From Chaetorhynchus papuensis (lineage: Eukaryota > Chordata > Aves > Passeriformes > Rhipiduridae): a DNA stretch of 64,000 nt. The position numbers and the translations under genes are program-made. Of the stretch, positions 35,194 to 47,600 are shown piece by piece. The notes below the pieces were generated by a model. The model saw only the letters and a program-made list of their open reading frames with translations, made no database searches and was not told the DNA's origin. The stretch covers positions 597,730 through 661,729 of the forward strand of contig VWYX01000364.1 of assembly GCA_013396525.1 (NCBI GenBank), in the 5' to 3' direction. The stretch's first letter is position 1. Each line of letters starts with the position of its first letter.

Positions 35194-35218
35194 ACAAAAT
35201 GTTAAGTCAACATTTTGT
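35194..35218. repeat. Perfect 10-bp inverted repeat, 5-nt loop
   Basis: ACAAAATGTT (35194-35203) and AACATTTTGT (35209-35218) around the loop AAGTC. A compact hairpin in otherwise unremarkable DNA. Confidence 0.75.
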
Positions 35219-36025
35219 CATTGGAAATGTGGTCCATAGAAATTAAGGAAAATGTGAAAAATTAGCATCATACTCTGACATCTCATTGAGACCCAGAACC
35301 TTTTTGCTTGACTGCACTGCTCTCAATGGAAACAGCTGGATTTGTGGTAGGGTGGGGAAGAGAACAACAAAGGTAGAAAGTACTTTTGGGGAATGGGTGA
35401 GGGAAAAGGAAAGTAAGAGAAAGAACATGGAAACAATTTTCAAGGGAGAGCAGTGGAAACATAGCCTGAAACCATCAGCTACAGAACGCTGGGAGACAGA
35501 GTATGCATCCACAGATGAGGTGCAAATAAGAACCAAGCCGTATAGCAGTGAAGTAAATAAAAGATACTACCAAGAAGTGGTGGGAGTGGAGAGCCCTTGC
35601 TTACCAAGAGAGTATGGCTGATTGCCCATGTTTTTTTTTTGTTGTCACGTGCTCTCTTCACTTTCCAACCTCCTCGTTTATTTGTTGAACCTAATGTAAA
35701 GATAGGACATTTAAACACTTATCACTGTGTTAAGTACATTCTGCTAAATGAACACCTGATTACCTCTGTTTGTTTAGTGGACTGTAGGCTTTTGGTTAAG
35801 TAATATGTTTCATCCTTTCAGTACCATCAGGAATGGGGTCATCGTACATGTTATTATCGCAGTCTGACCTTACAGATAGGTTAATGTTAGCACCAATACA
35901 GCTCAAATTCCTGAACTTTTTATGAAAGCACTCACTATTAAAAATACATACTGCTTCATTTACATACTCCAAAGGCACAAGAATGTTACTGATATGCCCT
36001 CTTATGTTAAGGTTAAACCGTTATG

Positions 36026-36049
36026 TGTATATATATATGTATATATATT
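36026..36049. repeat. (TA)n-like microsatellite
   Basis: Alternating T/A with a GT/GTA interruption over 24 bp. Simple repeat. Confidence 0.9.
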
Positions 36050-36659
36050 TCCTTTATATTCTTACAATTAGTATAGCCTCCTGACAAGTCCAGATAGATG
36101 ACTTGTTAATATCTAATTAATTTCTTTTTGTCAGCTGGAATAGCTATCGTTTTCTAAAGGTATGATATAAGCAACAAAGCCATGAACCTACAAAACAGAT
36201 CTATAAATTTCATCTTAGCCATATACAATTGCACCTGTATTCAGTATTAAGACAGAGGAAAAGAAACTACTGCAACTCTACTTGGCACTGATAAAACAGT
36301 ATTTTAAATATCACGTGTATGATAAGTCCAGTTCAGGAGGTACAAAAACTTTTGCTAATACATGTAGGAAAATCTCAGTTTTGTTAGCCAATAAAAACCA
36401 GTGCCCCAAAGATATATATTTATTCTTTATAGAAAAATTTGGAGTGAGAGATAAATGACAAAGAAGGAGAATAAATATTCTCTAGGTCAATGGTGACATA
36501 AAAATAGGAAGAAACTTTTGACTTAAAAAAATCTTAAGCTGTAAATCAAAAGGATGTTCCAATTACGAAAGGGAAAAATCTCTAAGCTAGCTTTCCTACA
36601 GGCATAGTGGGAGAAAATAGCTGATTAATTTTACAGTTTATCTTTGGTATTTTTCTTAC

Positions 36660-36866
36660 CTGGATTGTGTACAACTGAAAGAAATGTTCTTTGATCTGTG
36701 AAATCACTTTCAGCTTTTTATTCCTATTTAATAGAAGAATCTGATTGGAAGGCACGCCAGAAAAATCGATGGGTGATTGATACCAATCATGTAAGAAGCG
36801 CAGGCTTTCTAACTGCAATAGTATTTCTAACACACACAAAGCCTGCAATATCTGGTGCCTGTGCTG
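36660..36866 (-). CDS. Candidate internal coding exon (207 nt, 69 codons)
   Basis: The minus strand is open for 69 codons up to a strong donor (ACAATCCAG|GTAAGAAA). The product looks like an amphipathic helix followed by a folded segment: HRHQILQALCVLEILLQLES, then RFLHDWYQSPIDFSGVPSNQ, LLLNRNKKLKVISQIKEHFF and QLYTIQ. I place the start at CAG after TTAGGCAG (phase 0). TTAG|GCAG and a later AG are alternatives, and the acceptor tract is TG-rich rather than pyrimidine-rich, which is the weak point. Exit phase 0 matches the 31.9-kb exon, and entry phase 0 matches the exon at 40.8 kb. No family is recognised. Confidence 0.4.
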
Positions 36867-36931
36867 CTGCCTAAGCATCACATATACCCACACTGAGCTG
36901 TATGCATGGAAATAGAAATTCCATCTTGTAA

Positions 36932-36954
36932 AGTCGCATGAACACCATGCGACT
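36932..36954. repeat. Perfect 9-bp inverted repeat containing CpG
   Basis: AGTCGCATG (36932-36940) and CATGCGACT (36946-36954) around a 5-nt loop. Both arms keep a CpG, which is unusual in this CpG-poor region. Confidence 0.75.
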
Positions 36955-38305
36955 AATATGTACTGAATTTTAAATATGTAAATACTGGCTGGGGCTTACC
37001 CTGGTGTTAGCTGTTTAAAAATTAGGTATCCAGACTGTCATGGCTCTTTTTGAACTCAGTGCAGTCAGCTCTGGCAGCATATACGTCCCACCTGCTTATA
37101 TACCTATTTTATAGTGAGGTTAATTCTCTTCTTTTTATCCTAACCACTGCCTTAGCTGGCTGGCTTAAATTAAGCTTGTAACTTTAATTACTGTCATAAA
37201 TCAGCAATTTCCCTTTGGAAACTGTAAAAGGAATTTTTGCAAATCCCACATAGAATTTAGTGGCAATAGTTTATTTTTAGCAATGGTTCTTCTACTAGGT
37301 GTTCAGTTAATGTCCACAGTGGGACACAGTGAACTAGATTAAAGAAAATCTCTGCCGAGAATTAGAGATATCAGCTGTATGGGATAATGAGGGGACTGAC
37401 TTACAACTCTGTACTACCTGGTGCAGGCAGCAGATTTGCAACATCCAGGGATCAGCTGAAAACTTCCCGCTAGTAAAGATGCAGGCCAGCATAAATCTTT
37501 AAATAGCTTCACCCAAGTCAGCAGGCAGCTGACCAGCTACCTTGATGAGTAGAGCCTCTTGTGAGATGCAGTGTATCACATGCACCTGTGCTAATGAAAA
37601 GTGGTTGGAAGAACTTGCCCCTCTTGGAATGACAACACGTATCTAAAGTTCATGTTTCTGCCTGGTGCTGGGGGAAGGAGGGTGGAGTGCTAGGAGCAAT
37701 TCTTGCAGCTCTGCTTCTGTTCTGACAATAAAAATGCTGCCAGCCAGGGATGATACACGTGCACAAGACTGTGATGCAAGGTATTTCATAATGATGTGTA
37801 AAGGTACTTTTCCTCTTGGCTAATACAAACAGTCAGTGTAGCCTACAGGGGAATACTGCTGATAATAAAGGGAAAACAACACTTGGCAGGGCTTGTTTGC
37901 AGAAGAATTCCAGTAATATAGGTGTCAATCACCAACCAGTACTTTTTGCTAAATATATCTTGCAAACAGCATTCATCTTGCAGCTTGCACAGAGGTAAGT
38001 CCTAGCTCTACCACACCATCCACTGCAATGAAATTCCAGAATTCAGTAGTATTTGTTAATCACAAACACTAAAGTCTGTGCATTTTAAATTCAGAAAACA
38101 ATGACAAGTGCTGAGATACCTGCAGATTTAATGACTCCATTTTTCTCTATCTAGTAGTGTACTTTGTTTTTAATGTTATTGAGGTATGAAGTACTTTTAA
38201 CAGATAAGTTGTTCCACAAGACAGACTCCTAGCTGGAAAAACACAAAGCAGAGAATCTCAGTAATGTACCAGCAGGGCGTCATGCCAGCACTTTTGATTC
38301 TTTCA
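36955..38305. other. No feature seen
   Basis: AT-rich DNA between a hairpin and an A-rich tract. No supported exon or repeat. Confidence 0.4.
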
Positions 38306-38344
38306 GGGAAAAAAAAAAAGGAAGGAAAAAAAAAGAAGGGAGAA
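38306..38344. repeat. A-rich/purine tract
   Basis: Almost pure A with G interruptions for about 39 bases on the plus strand. Low complexity. Confidence 0.85.
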
Positions 38345-39815
38345 TGGCAAAATTATACTGGAAGTAGGAAGTAATGTGCATTATATTAACCAGATAGACT
38401 TTGTGCTGAAAGATTAGTGTGCAGAAGGTAATGCAGAAAGAATCACATGACATTAAGGAACGGAATAAGTGAAAGAAGACGAATTTTAATAAGGATTAGT
38501 AGTACTAGGAAATTTGAATAGAGAAATAACAAAAATTCAGTGCCTTTTGCATGAAGATTTTTGTTCCAACAAGGATTTCTGATACAACCCTCATCATAGG
38601 AAAGCCTCTTCATACTGATATCACATAAGAGAGGAAATTTAATGTGACTAGTGACAAAGTCCAAACTACTGGTACAATATGGACCAAAAAAGTAAAAATG
38701 TAATCATAGAAATCCAGTGACATACAGTGCGAACAGAGAAGTATAAATGATATATAAATGAATATAAATGAATAAAAACTAGCCAGGAATAAAGAAAAGC
38801 TATAAAGACCTATCAGGTTCTTAAGACAGTTACACAGTTTCATCTTCTTCTCTGTAAGTACTGGAAAGAAATAAGAATGAAAAAACCCAACCAAACAAGA
38901 AGATCAGCTTTCAAGCTAAGATTTTTAAATTAATAATTTTATAAACCAACATTTTGGAGAAACAAATTACTAGATATGACTAAGGATAACCCTTCCAGTC
39001 ACACATTTGTATTTTGAGAGAGTTGGAAAATATATTCTTGTATGTCAAAGATGACTGCATCTTTATTCAGCAATACGTGCACTGCACCTGGAAAATGTGA
39101 ATATTTTAAGGTACCTGAGACTGAATCAAAGACAATTCACATGTCTTGTTATCCAAAAAAGAAATAATAGAAGCCTTGGGAACAAATTGCAACAATGCTG
39201 TAGTATATGAAGCAACAGATTCCTACAACGACAACAAAAAAATAGCTCTGCTCAGCTTCTCATTTCAGATAAACTCTCATCAACACCTATAGGTAAGCTT
39301 AGACTTGTAAGGATGCACAGGATGTAATGAACAATGGAGAAATGAGGAACCGAGCCTATGGAACAGCAGCTGATTTTAGCTATCTCCATGGTGTTTTAAC
39401 TGCATCAAAAATCCTGAATCTTCGTGAAAGATTAGATGTTTCAGCAACAAAGGTCAGGCTTTTATTAAAATCATATATAATTCACAGTCCAGTTGAATTG
39501 AAAAAAGCTACAACTTACCTTGAAAAATTAGTGATTGAGCTACTGAGAATGCTTGGATAATTCAGGAAAAGTTCACCAAATAATAAAAATAGAGACACCT
39601 CTCTGTCAAGTTTGGTATAGACGGCTTTCTTTCAGTGTAAGTTATTTTACAAAGGTCAACATTTGACAAGGATTTGAAGTGAAAGACTAAAATCTTAATA
39701 GCCGCATAACAAATCCAGCTGTGGTAGAAGGTACATATTCCCAATTTTCAGAAGTGCAGTCCATTACTCAGCCTACAGAGAGATCACTGATTTGAGCACA
39801 GAAAGATACTAAACT

Positions 39816-40263
39816 GTTAGAGAGTGTCCAAAGAGAACAACAAAAATGGTGAAGGGCCTTGAGGGCAAGCTATATGAGGAGCAGCTGAGGTCACTTGGTC
39901 TGCTCAGCCTGGAGGAGACTGAGGGGAGATCTCATAGCAGTCTGCAACTTTCTTGTGAGGGGAAGTGGAGGGGCAGGCACTGATCTCTTCTCTGTGGTGA
40001 CCAGTGACAGGACCTGAAATAATGGCCTAACTTTGTGTCAGGGGAGGTTTAAGCTGCATATTAGGTAAAGGTTCTTGCCCTAGAGGGTGGCTGGGCACTG
40101 GAACAGGCTCCCCACGGACGAGGTCACAGCACCAAGCCTGTCTGAGTGCAAGAAGGGTTTGGACAAAACTCCATGGTATGATTCTTGGGGATGGCCCTGT
40201 GCAGGGCCAGGAGTTGGACTTGAAGCTCCTCGTGAGTCCCTTCTAACTCAGCTTATTCTGTGA
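39816..40263 (+). mobile_element. CR1 LINE 3' fragment
   Basis: It starts at AGAGAGTGTCCAAAGAGAAC and runs through the CR1 pol end (GAGGAGCAGCTGAGGTCACT at about 39878) to a tail reading CCCTTCTAACTCAGCTTATT then CTGTGATCTC. About 450 bp remain, with several indels that break ORF2. A 5'-truncated dead insertion of the same family as the 1.3-kb copy. Confidence 0.92.
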
Positions 40264-40269
40264 TCTCAA

Positions 40270-40515
40270 GATTTGGCAATTCAACAGTTATACCAGGGCC
40301 CTGAGGACACTAAAGCTGAAGGCTCTGATCAGCCTACCCAGAGGCATCCCCACACCCTGCTGGTGGCCACATTGCCTCCAGTCTCAGGCCTGACCTTCCT
40401 CTTAGAATAGCTGAATACCCTCCTCTATTTGGTATCCTCCTCTTGCCCCTGGCTGGGCTCCCTGTTTGGATGCTGGACCAATATTTTGCCACATCTAGGA
40501 CTGTAGAGAGAGCCC
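40270..40515. other. GC-rich segment of unknown origin next to CR1
   Basis: Directly downstream of the CR1 tail lies about 240 bp of distinctly GC-rich sequence (for example CCAGAGGCATCCCCACACCC, CTTGCCCCTGGCTGGGCTCC) in an AT-rich neighbourhood. It has no convincing long open frame and no CR1 or LTR similarity that I can see. It may be a fragment of another repeat or transduced DNA. Confidence 0.35.
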
Positions 40516-40785
40516 ATAAATCATGGTTTGTTTTGAAGCCTTTCAGAATTCATAAGTAATGCTTTAGTTTTATTTAAATAATGACTAAATAGTTTGGGTT
40601 TGGGGTTAAATTTGTATACTTTACATGAAAGGTCTAACATTGGCTCATTATCTAATTCATGTATCCACTTAGTACAGGATTGCCTCCTGTGGAGCGTAGT
40701 CCTGCACTCTCTTTGTGTCTCTCGGATATTTGGCTTAGATAGTTTGTCTTAGAGCTGTAATTATTTTCGTTTTGTTTGCTTGTAC

Positions 40786-40879
40786 CTCTGATTTATCTTT
40801 GGCTTCTATGAGTATTAAACCAGTGCCATTGTCAGTGTCATAGTGAAATATTATTCCATATTTAAAACATTCCTGTGAA
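40786..40879 (-). CDS. Candidate internal coding exon (94 nt)
   Basis: On the minus strand a good acceptor (ATTTTGCCATTTTTGCAG) opens one base plus 31 codons: SQECFKYGIIFHYDTDNG and TGLILIEAKDKSE, ending at CAGAG|GTACAA, a usable but not strong donor. Exit phase 0 fits the exon at 36.7 kb. The one-base entry fits the two-base exit of the 51.5-kb candidate, making a serine codon. If the donor is not used, the frame stays open 16 more codons to a stop at 40737-40735, so it could instead be a terminal exon. No family is recognised. Confidence 0.33.
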
Positions 40880-40939
40880 CTGCAAAAATGGCAAAATTTA
40901 TAAATTTTCTCTGTTACTACTATAATTTCCACAAGATGC

Positions 40940-43525
40940 TAGTGAAGGGTATATGAAATAAGTTGAGTACCTGTGCTTGAGGTTGACACCACCTGAAATG
41001 ACCTTCAGACATTTAAAAGTATGAAGATTCTACAGCGTACTCTGCCTTTAATAACAACACTGGAAAGGTTTCAGTCATTCATCAGAGAGTTTTGGTATTG
41101 GGTACTGAGGAATCCTCTAAAAAAACCACTGTGAGAAATAATGAGCAGGTGATAGGAAGACATAACAGCAGAATTACCTTTGTGAAACTAATGTCAATAG
41201 CTGTCTTAGTAAATCATGCTCATGTACCAAGTTGAAAGTGTGTGTGGACAAACTGGTTGAACTGTGTGATATAAATATCATTTTGGGAAGTCAGGAAAAA
41301 TTCACTCTGAGCAATGGAGGAACATACCCTTGGTGTCTCTGCAGTCTTTTTCTCAACACCTTACAGCCTTGGTTCTTGGTATGTTCTTAACTCTTCTCAG
41401 AGTTAATCATGTACCTGTAGAATGAATGGATGCTAATAAGGACCAGCAACAAAATCTCTGACTAGACAGGGTCACCTCTCATCATTGGTCTCTTGATTTG
41501 TTTCCCAGTGGGCCGACTGTTCTGGGCTGACCTATCCTGCTGGTCAGCTTACCGTGTTAGGTCGCTGTTGATATGAATGGCAGCTGACTAATAATTAGTA
41601 GGGGTATCAGGAGGACTTGTCCATAAGTGAATACTTGCTTTGTGTTTTTTTTGTTTGTTTTGGTTTTTTTTTCTGACACACTCAGGATGTCTGGCTTTGT
41701 GGTTTAAATGACTGCAGTGAATGAAAGTGCAAATGACTGAAATGCAGATTCATCAGCATAGTCACAGTAGAAGGTGAATTAAAGTAAAGATTTTGTGCAA
41801 GTGCATTTTCTGGGCATCTTTCCTGGTAGGCAGTGTGGTGGCAGTTTGTTTTCACTAATCTTATTGCTGATCAATTCTCATGTTTCTAGCAAGAAGACAA
41901 GTGAATTGTGGCTGATTTATAGATCTTTAGAGAGGCCTTAAGGTGCAACCTTTAATTTCTTTTCAGGTTCAGACATTGTCTTACAGCTTTGAAATGGTTA
42001 CTGCTGCTGCCCAAAAGATTTTCAACAAATTTGCTGACTTCCTAGCTAAGTCCACTGCTGTTTCGAAGCACATTGTTTCATGTCCATGTCAAACTGTTAT
42101 CTGTTATTAGAGTAATAGGAGGAAATGGAAAACAATAGTTGTAAATTTTGGAAGCTGTCACACTCATGTCATCGTTAATTTTGGTTTATTTACTTTATTC
42201 CGGAAGCATCTCTGTAAACGGTGGGAAGGAGAAGTCAGAAAAATGTCAGGTTCTATCAAAAAACAGGAGAAGATTATTAAACAGGAGGAAGGAGATGAAA
42301 ACAGCATTTTAAATGCCAGCACAAGTGACAAGCTTGTTAACCTGAGCAGTCCATGACAAATAAGAACAATTGAGATGGGTGTAGCAGTGGAGGTGGAAGA
42401 AACTCAATCAAGTTTTAAGCAAAAATACAGAGAATAAATCTTTACATCTGCAAGTAATACGGGAGCTCTTCCATGCTCTTTATACCAGTGTGACTGCAAT
42501 ACACATATGCACCCTTGGATGAAACACTTTAGACAGCAGTGCGTAATGGTAGTCTAATCCAGTTTTTTTGAGGATGTCTTGCTTGTTTTTTTCATTTCTG
42601 GGATTAAAAAACTGTACTCCTTATAATGTTCAAGCTAGCTGGTTTAAAAGTAGTTTCAGGTATGACTAGTGAACTGTTGTGACAGAAAAATCTTTACTAG
42701 AAAGATTCACATTATGAACATTCTCAAGGAAGTTTCCTTTTAAACTTTAAAAGTGTAAGAAAAATATTAACTATTGCTTATAAACAAAGTAGTACACAAT
42801 TAGGAGGAAGAAGCAAAATACCTTCCTCCACCTAACCAGTAGAGGAAAGTTAGAAGTGCACCTTTATTACTCTCTGTCTTTTCAAAGAGGGGTGAGTGAG
42901 CTGAAAAAACATTTCTAAACTCTCTGTGAACGTGTCTCTATGAGTGGTAAGGCTAAAATTATAAGAACTATTTAACATTTAGTATAAAGGTCAAGCATTA
43001 AAAAGAGGTAAAATGTGCCTATATGATGGTTCAATAGGAATGTGCAAAGGAAGACTGTTGAATTTGGTTTTCTATTATAAAGAAAATAAAAATTCCAGAG
43101 TTAATACTGTCCCCAACACAATTGCCTCAATATGAGCCTTTCCATTAATTTCAAAGGAAATTTGATCTATCCTTCTACTCTCTAGGCCAAGCAATGATAC
43201 CAGTCAGTCTTTAAAACCATGATTTATTCTAAACGCACCCTGCAGAATGTCACCAATGAAGCATTCCTTTGTGCTCAAAATAGTGTGTCTTTTCAGATGG
43301 AAAATACAGAATTTGCAGTCAGAATCAGCACTGGACTCATGCTTGTGTTATTGCTTTTCACTTCTAAAGATGTCAGCTTTTAATTGGCCAGAGTATGCCA
43401 CTGGAATGGGCAGCCAGACTCCCTGGTTGTAAGTTAGGATAACATCTGTCTTTTCAACTTGCTTTGGCAAAGGAAGCATGCACAATTTTTTGTTATTCCA
43501 AAAGCCCTTGAAGCATGAAGAACAT
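40940..43525. other. No feature seen
   Basis: AT-rich DNA with short T and G/T runs near 41641-41672. No exon, repeat family or RNA gene can be supported. Confidence 0.4.
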
Positions 43526-43549
43526 GAAGTTCCAATGAACTGGAACTTC
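43526..43549. repeat. Perfect 9-bp inverted repeat
   Basis: GAAGTTCCA and TGGAACTTC around a 6-nt loop. Partial pairing (ATGAA with TTCAT) could lengthen the stem with a bulge. Confidence 0.65.
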
Positions 43550-43668
43550 TTCATTCCACTGGTGCTGTGAATAGTTGATTTCTTTTCTTGTCCTATCTTT
43601 TTTTTTTTTTTCTCTATCATTCCCTGCCTATTTTTTTCCCTGTCTTTGGCAATTTTGGTGAAGCTTTT

Positions 43669-44660
43669 ATCACAGAATCACAGAACAAGCTGGTTTGGAA
43701 GGGACACTCAAGGAACATCAAATCCAACTCTTAGCGCTACACAGCACTGTCTCCAAGAGTCACACCATATGCCTGAGGGTATTGTCCAAACACTTCTTGA
43801 GCTCTGTCAGGCTTGGTGCTGTGACCACTGCCCTGGGGAGCCTGTTCCAGTGCCCAATCACCCTCTAGGGGAGGAACATTTTTTTGATATACAACCCAAA
43901 CCTCCCCTGACACAACTTCAGGCTGTGCCCTTGGGTCCTGTCACTGGTCACCAGAGAGAAGAGATCAGTGCCTGCCCCACCTCTTCCCCTCAACAGGAGG
44001 TTGTCCCTGCAATGAGGTCTCCCCTTAGTCTCCTCCTCTACAGGATGAACCAAGTGACCTCAGCCACTCTTCATACAGCTTCCCTTGAAGATCCTTCACC
44101 ATCTTTGTTGCCCTCCTTTAGACACTCTCTAATAGTTTAATGTCTTATGCCGTGGCACCCAGAACTGCCCCCAGTATTCAAGGCTGCCCCAGTGCAGAGC
44201 AGAGCAGGACAATCCCCTCCCTTGCCTGGCTGGTGATGCTGTGCCTGATGCCCCCCAGGACATGGTTGGCCCTCCTGGCTGCCAGGGCACTGCTGACTCA
44301 TGTTCAACTTGCCATCAACCAGGATCCCCAAGTCCCTTTCCATGGCACTGCTCTCCAGCCTCTCATTCCTCAGTCTGTCTGTACATCCAGGGCTGTCCCA
44401 TTCCAGGTGCGGAGTCTGGCACTTTCCTTGTTGGAACTTCATATGGCTGGTGATTGCACTATCCTCTTATTTGTCGAGGTCTCTCTGCAGGTACTTTCTG
44501 CCTTCAAAGGAACCTACAGCTCTCCCAGTTCTGTATCATCTGTGCATTTGATCCCTTCCAGTCCTGCATCCAGGTTGTTTATGAAGATGTTGAAGAGCAC
44601 AGGGTTTGCTGAATCCCACTAGTGACAGGTCTGATGTCACCCCATTTGAGACAATCTTAG
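43669..44660 (-). mobile_element. CR1 LINE, minus strand, about 1 kb
   Basis: The plus strand begins with the reverse-complemented tail TCACAGAATCACAGAACAAG and ends in RT-region sequence near ACTAGTGACAGGTCTGATGT. On the minus strand the CR1 segment NERLESSAMERDLGILVDGK followed by LNMSQQC is clear (about 44265-44360). A frameshift follows shortly after. This is the best complete 3' half in the window and gives a ruler for the copy interrupted by the N gap. It lacks the 5' half of ORF2 and is dead. Several ORFs of up to 164 codons on the plus strand are antisense shadows. Confidence 0.94.
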
Positions 44661-47600
44661 TTGATATACAGGATGGAAATCCTTCATACTTACATTATTT
44701 AAATTCTTAAATTAACACTTGAGTAAAGTTGAAAATACTCTTTACTCCACAGATGATGCTGGCATGCATGTATGACATACTGAAATTAGCATTCAAGCAA
44801 GCTGTTTGTATATTTTTATGTGTGTGATGCTTTAAAACCACACAGTATTAGTTCGTTTCTAACATTTAGAGCTAAATAGAAATTGAAGTGAAAAAGGGTA
44901 CTTCATACAAAAGCAGAATGCAGATGGCTGTTCAGCAAAGACCAATCTAAATTTGGTGAGTTTTTATAACAAAGAATAAACTGAAGGGTTGAAGAGAGCA
45001 GAGGAGGAGGAGGTAAGATGGTCAGATGAGCAATAAACCTGAAGAAATTCAATTGTAAGGGAGCATGAAAAAGAGCAACTAGTTGCACTGAGGTAGAGGT
45101 AATGCCACCCAAACTGCTGGAAGTCCTGATCACTTCCAAAAGATATTTTGGGATGTGCTTTAGCTGCTTATCATCCTCCCAGCTTCATCACTGGTCTCAA
45201 TATTGACTACCTGCATTGTTAAGGAGCAGCGGCCCTTCTGAAACCTGGAGAACAAGATAAAATCCCTGACTGAACAGGTATGGCCAGCAGGATTTATTTT
45301 TCCTCCCCTTCACCTTTCTTCCAGCATAATTTGGATGTTATCCAGACCTTGTGAAGGTCATTTTCTGTGCACTGTTTTTCACTAAAGGTGGGAACAAACA
45401 CCATGTACTTCCAGCTGAGTCTGAGATGGAGTATTTCAGGTGCAGCAACACCTTTGAAATGCAGACCTCCAGAAACCACCAAGGACAGTGTTCTTTATGG
45501 TATAATGTTATTACATGTGACATGTCTTTGACAGACCTCTTTTATGTGCTTTTAGCCTATGGCAATATGTTATGGAGAGAAGAATTCACTGACATATCCA
45601 GGAAAAGAAACCAAATGCATAAAAAATTGAAATGACAAGGTTGACAAGGTTATTTTGTAGCTTTTGTTGCATTATGATAATAACTAACAAACTGTTATGC
45701 TACATCTAAAACTTCTTAGGATAAACGATGCCTTTTTCTCTCATAGTCTCTTCAGTACACTTCAATATTTGCTTTAGAATCTTTCTCCTCTTCTCCCAGT
45801 AGAGTAAAATGAAGCATTTTGTAATTTGTTCACTAAATACCCCTCTCTGCAGTGCTGCATTTTGGGTCCTCTGCTAGTGTTGGCAGGTTTCTTTGTTTGA
45901 TTTTGTTCTCAGATTGCTTATTTGTTTATGTTTATTACCATCCTGCCTTCTAAACCCAGGAAGGGATAGCACCTCAGCAGCAACTTCCAGGGCTATTCCT
46001 CTAGCAGGAAAGGTTCTTTGTTTCTGTGTGTACCTACACACTTCTCCCCCTATGAGGCCACTGCAGTCACTGCTGTGCTTTCTCCATCTTCCCACTTCAG
46101 ACATCTCAGGCAGTCTTTCCTAAACAATACTTGACTGAAAATGGAGGCATATGTTATCAGATCCTTTCCTAACCAGGTTTAATAGAAGTTTTATGACCCC
46201 TTGAAGATGTCGACTATTGTTGTGATTAGATCTTTGCTTTTCTGTTCTTAATAGGAACTTCCTTTTTTCCCCCCTTCTTTTTGTTTGTTTGTTTTTAATA
46301 GACTATATAAAACCTTAAAATGGATCAGCCTAGAAAAAATCACTAAGAATGGATATTATTCACTGAATTCTATGGGACATTTAAATAAGCTTGCTTAAAA
46401 TATTGCTAAAAATGTAAAGTAAAAAGTTACTGGGAAAAAAAAATCAGCTTCTGAAATCACATGCACAGCTCTGAGGATCTACTGGTTCCTTTCTTTTTTT
46501 TTACAGTATGAAAAACCTCTTCCATGCAACACACTATGGAACTAACTAACTCATAACAAGCTTCTGAAGCACTAACACATATGCTGTATGTGTCTTGTGC
46601 CTGTAACATTTTGTAAACCACTGTGTTTGATGTTTGCTCTTGCTTCTTTGATCTTGAAAAATCCACCACAGAGATATGAATATGTTCAACAAAATCTAAG
46701 AAATTTTATTTTCTATTTATGGCAGTCACATTGTATCATTAGAAATTCATTTCCCCATTAATGATGTATCATTTTAAATGATGCATTCTCAATAACAGAA
46801 TCAAATTCACTTATGACAGATTTTGCAGCTCAAGGGTAAGATCAATAATTTCTCAAAGTATCGTGAAACAGCTGTACAATGCAACTACATACACAAAGAA
46901 AAACTGAAAGGGTTATTTTAAATAAAACTATAAAAAAGTCTGGATCATTTTCATAAAAATCTATGTCTTTTTTTGAACTACCTGCATTCTTTTTCTGTAA
47001 AAAATACACAGACACCACAGTGTATCTGTATTAAAATATCTGATAGCTTAAAATATTTCATACTTACTTTTTGTACTCACATGTGGTGTTAGTCTTATCT
47101 CAACTTGTATTTCAGTCAATAAAAGAATTTTTTTTATATGAGATGGTTTTCTAATCTAAATGTGTTAGGTTTTTGTTTTCCAAACATCCACTACTGGTAT
47201 AAATGGTAACACTAGTAAGGACATCTGGAAATTTGCCTTTCTCCTATGCATAAGGTTTTATGTGTAGATAATAGTCTGAAGGCAGAAGGAAGCATGCTGG
47301 CTGTTCAGCCTAGCTGTGGAAATTATGCAGGCTGTATGACCTCCTTCAGAAACCTTGAACTGAGCTGTAATCACTGCAGGAGTTCATCTTTCCCACAGCC
47401 TGCTGAGCAGCTGATAGGAGGCAGCCAGAGTGAGAAAGTGAGGTTGGAGCAGTAAGAGGAAGACTATGGGAAGCAATCAGGTTATTGCTCTTCCTGGACT
47501 TGTGGAAACACCAGGGTCTGTCTAGCAGGAATTGTAACTGGAATTCATGGGGTGTTTGTTTTTTCTGACTGAGCAAGGACTGTTAATACTGCGTGTCTGT

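Noticed and set aside
43348..43620. Minus-strand ORF of 90 codons
   Set aside because: Protein-like in part, but it lacks a good acceptor or donor and overlaps a poly-T run and hairpin.
43646..44622. Plus-strand ORFs of 164 and 160 codons
   Set aside because: They are antisense to the minus-strand CR1 and reflect its coding on the other strand.
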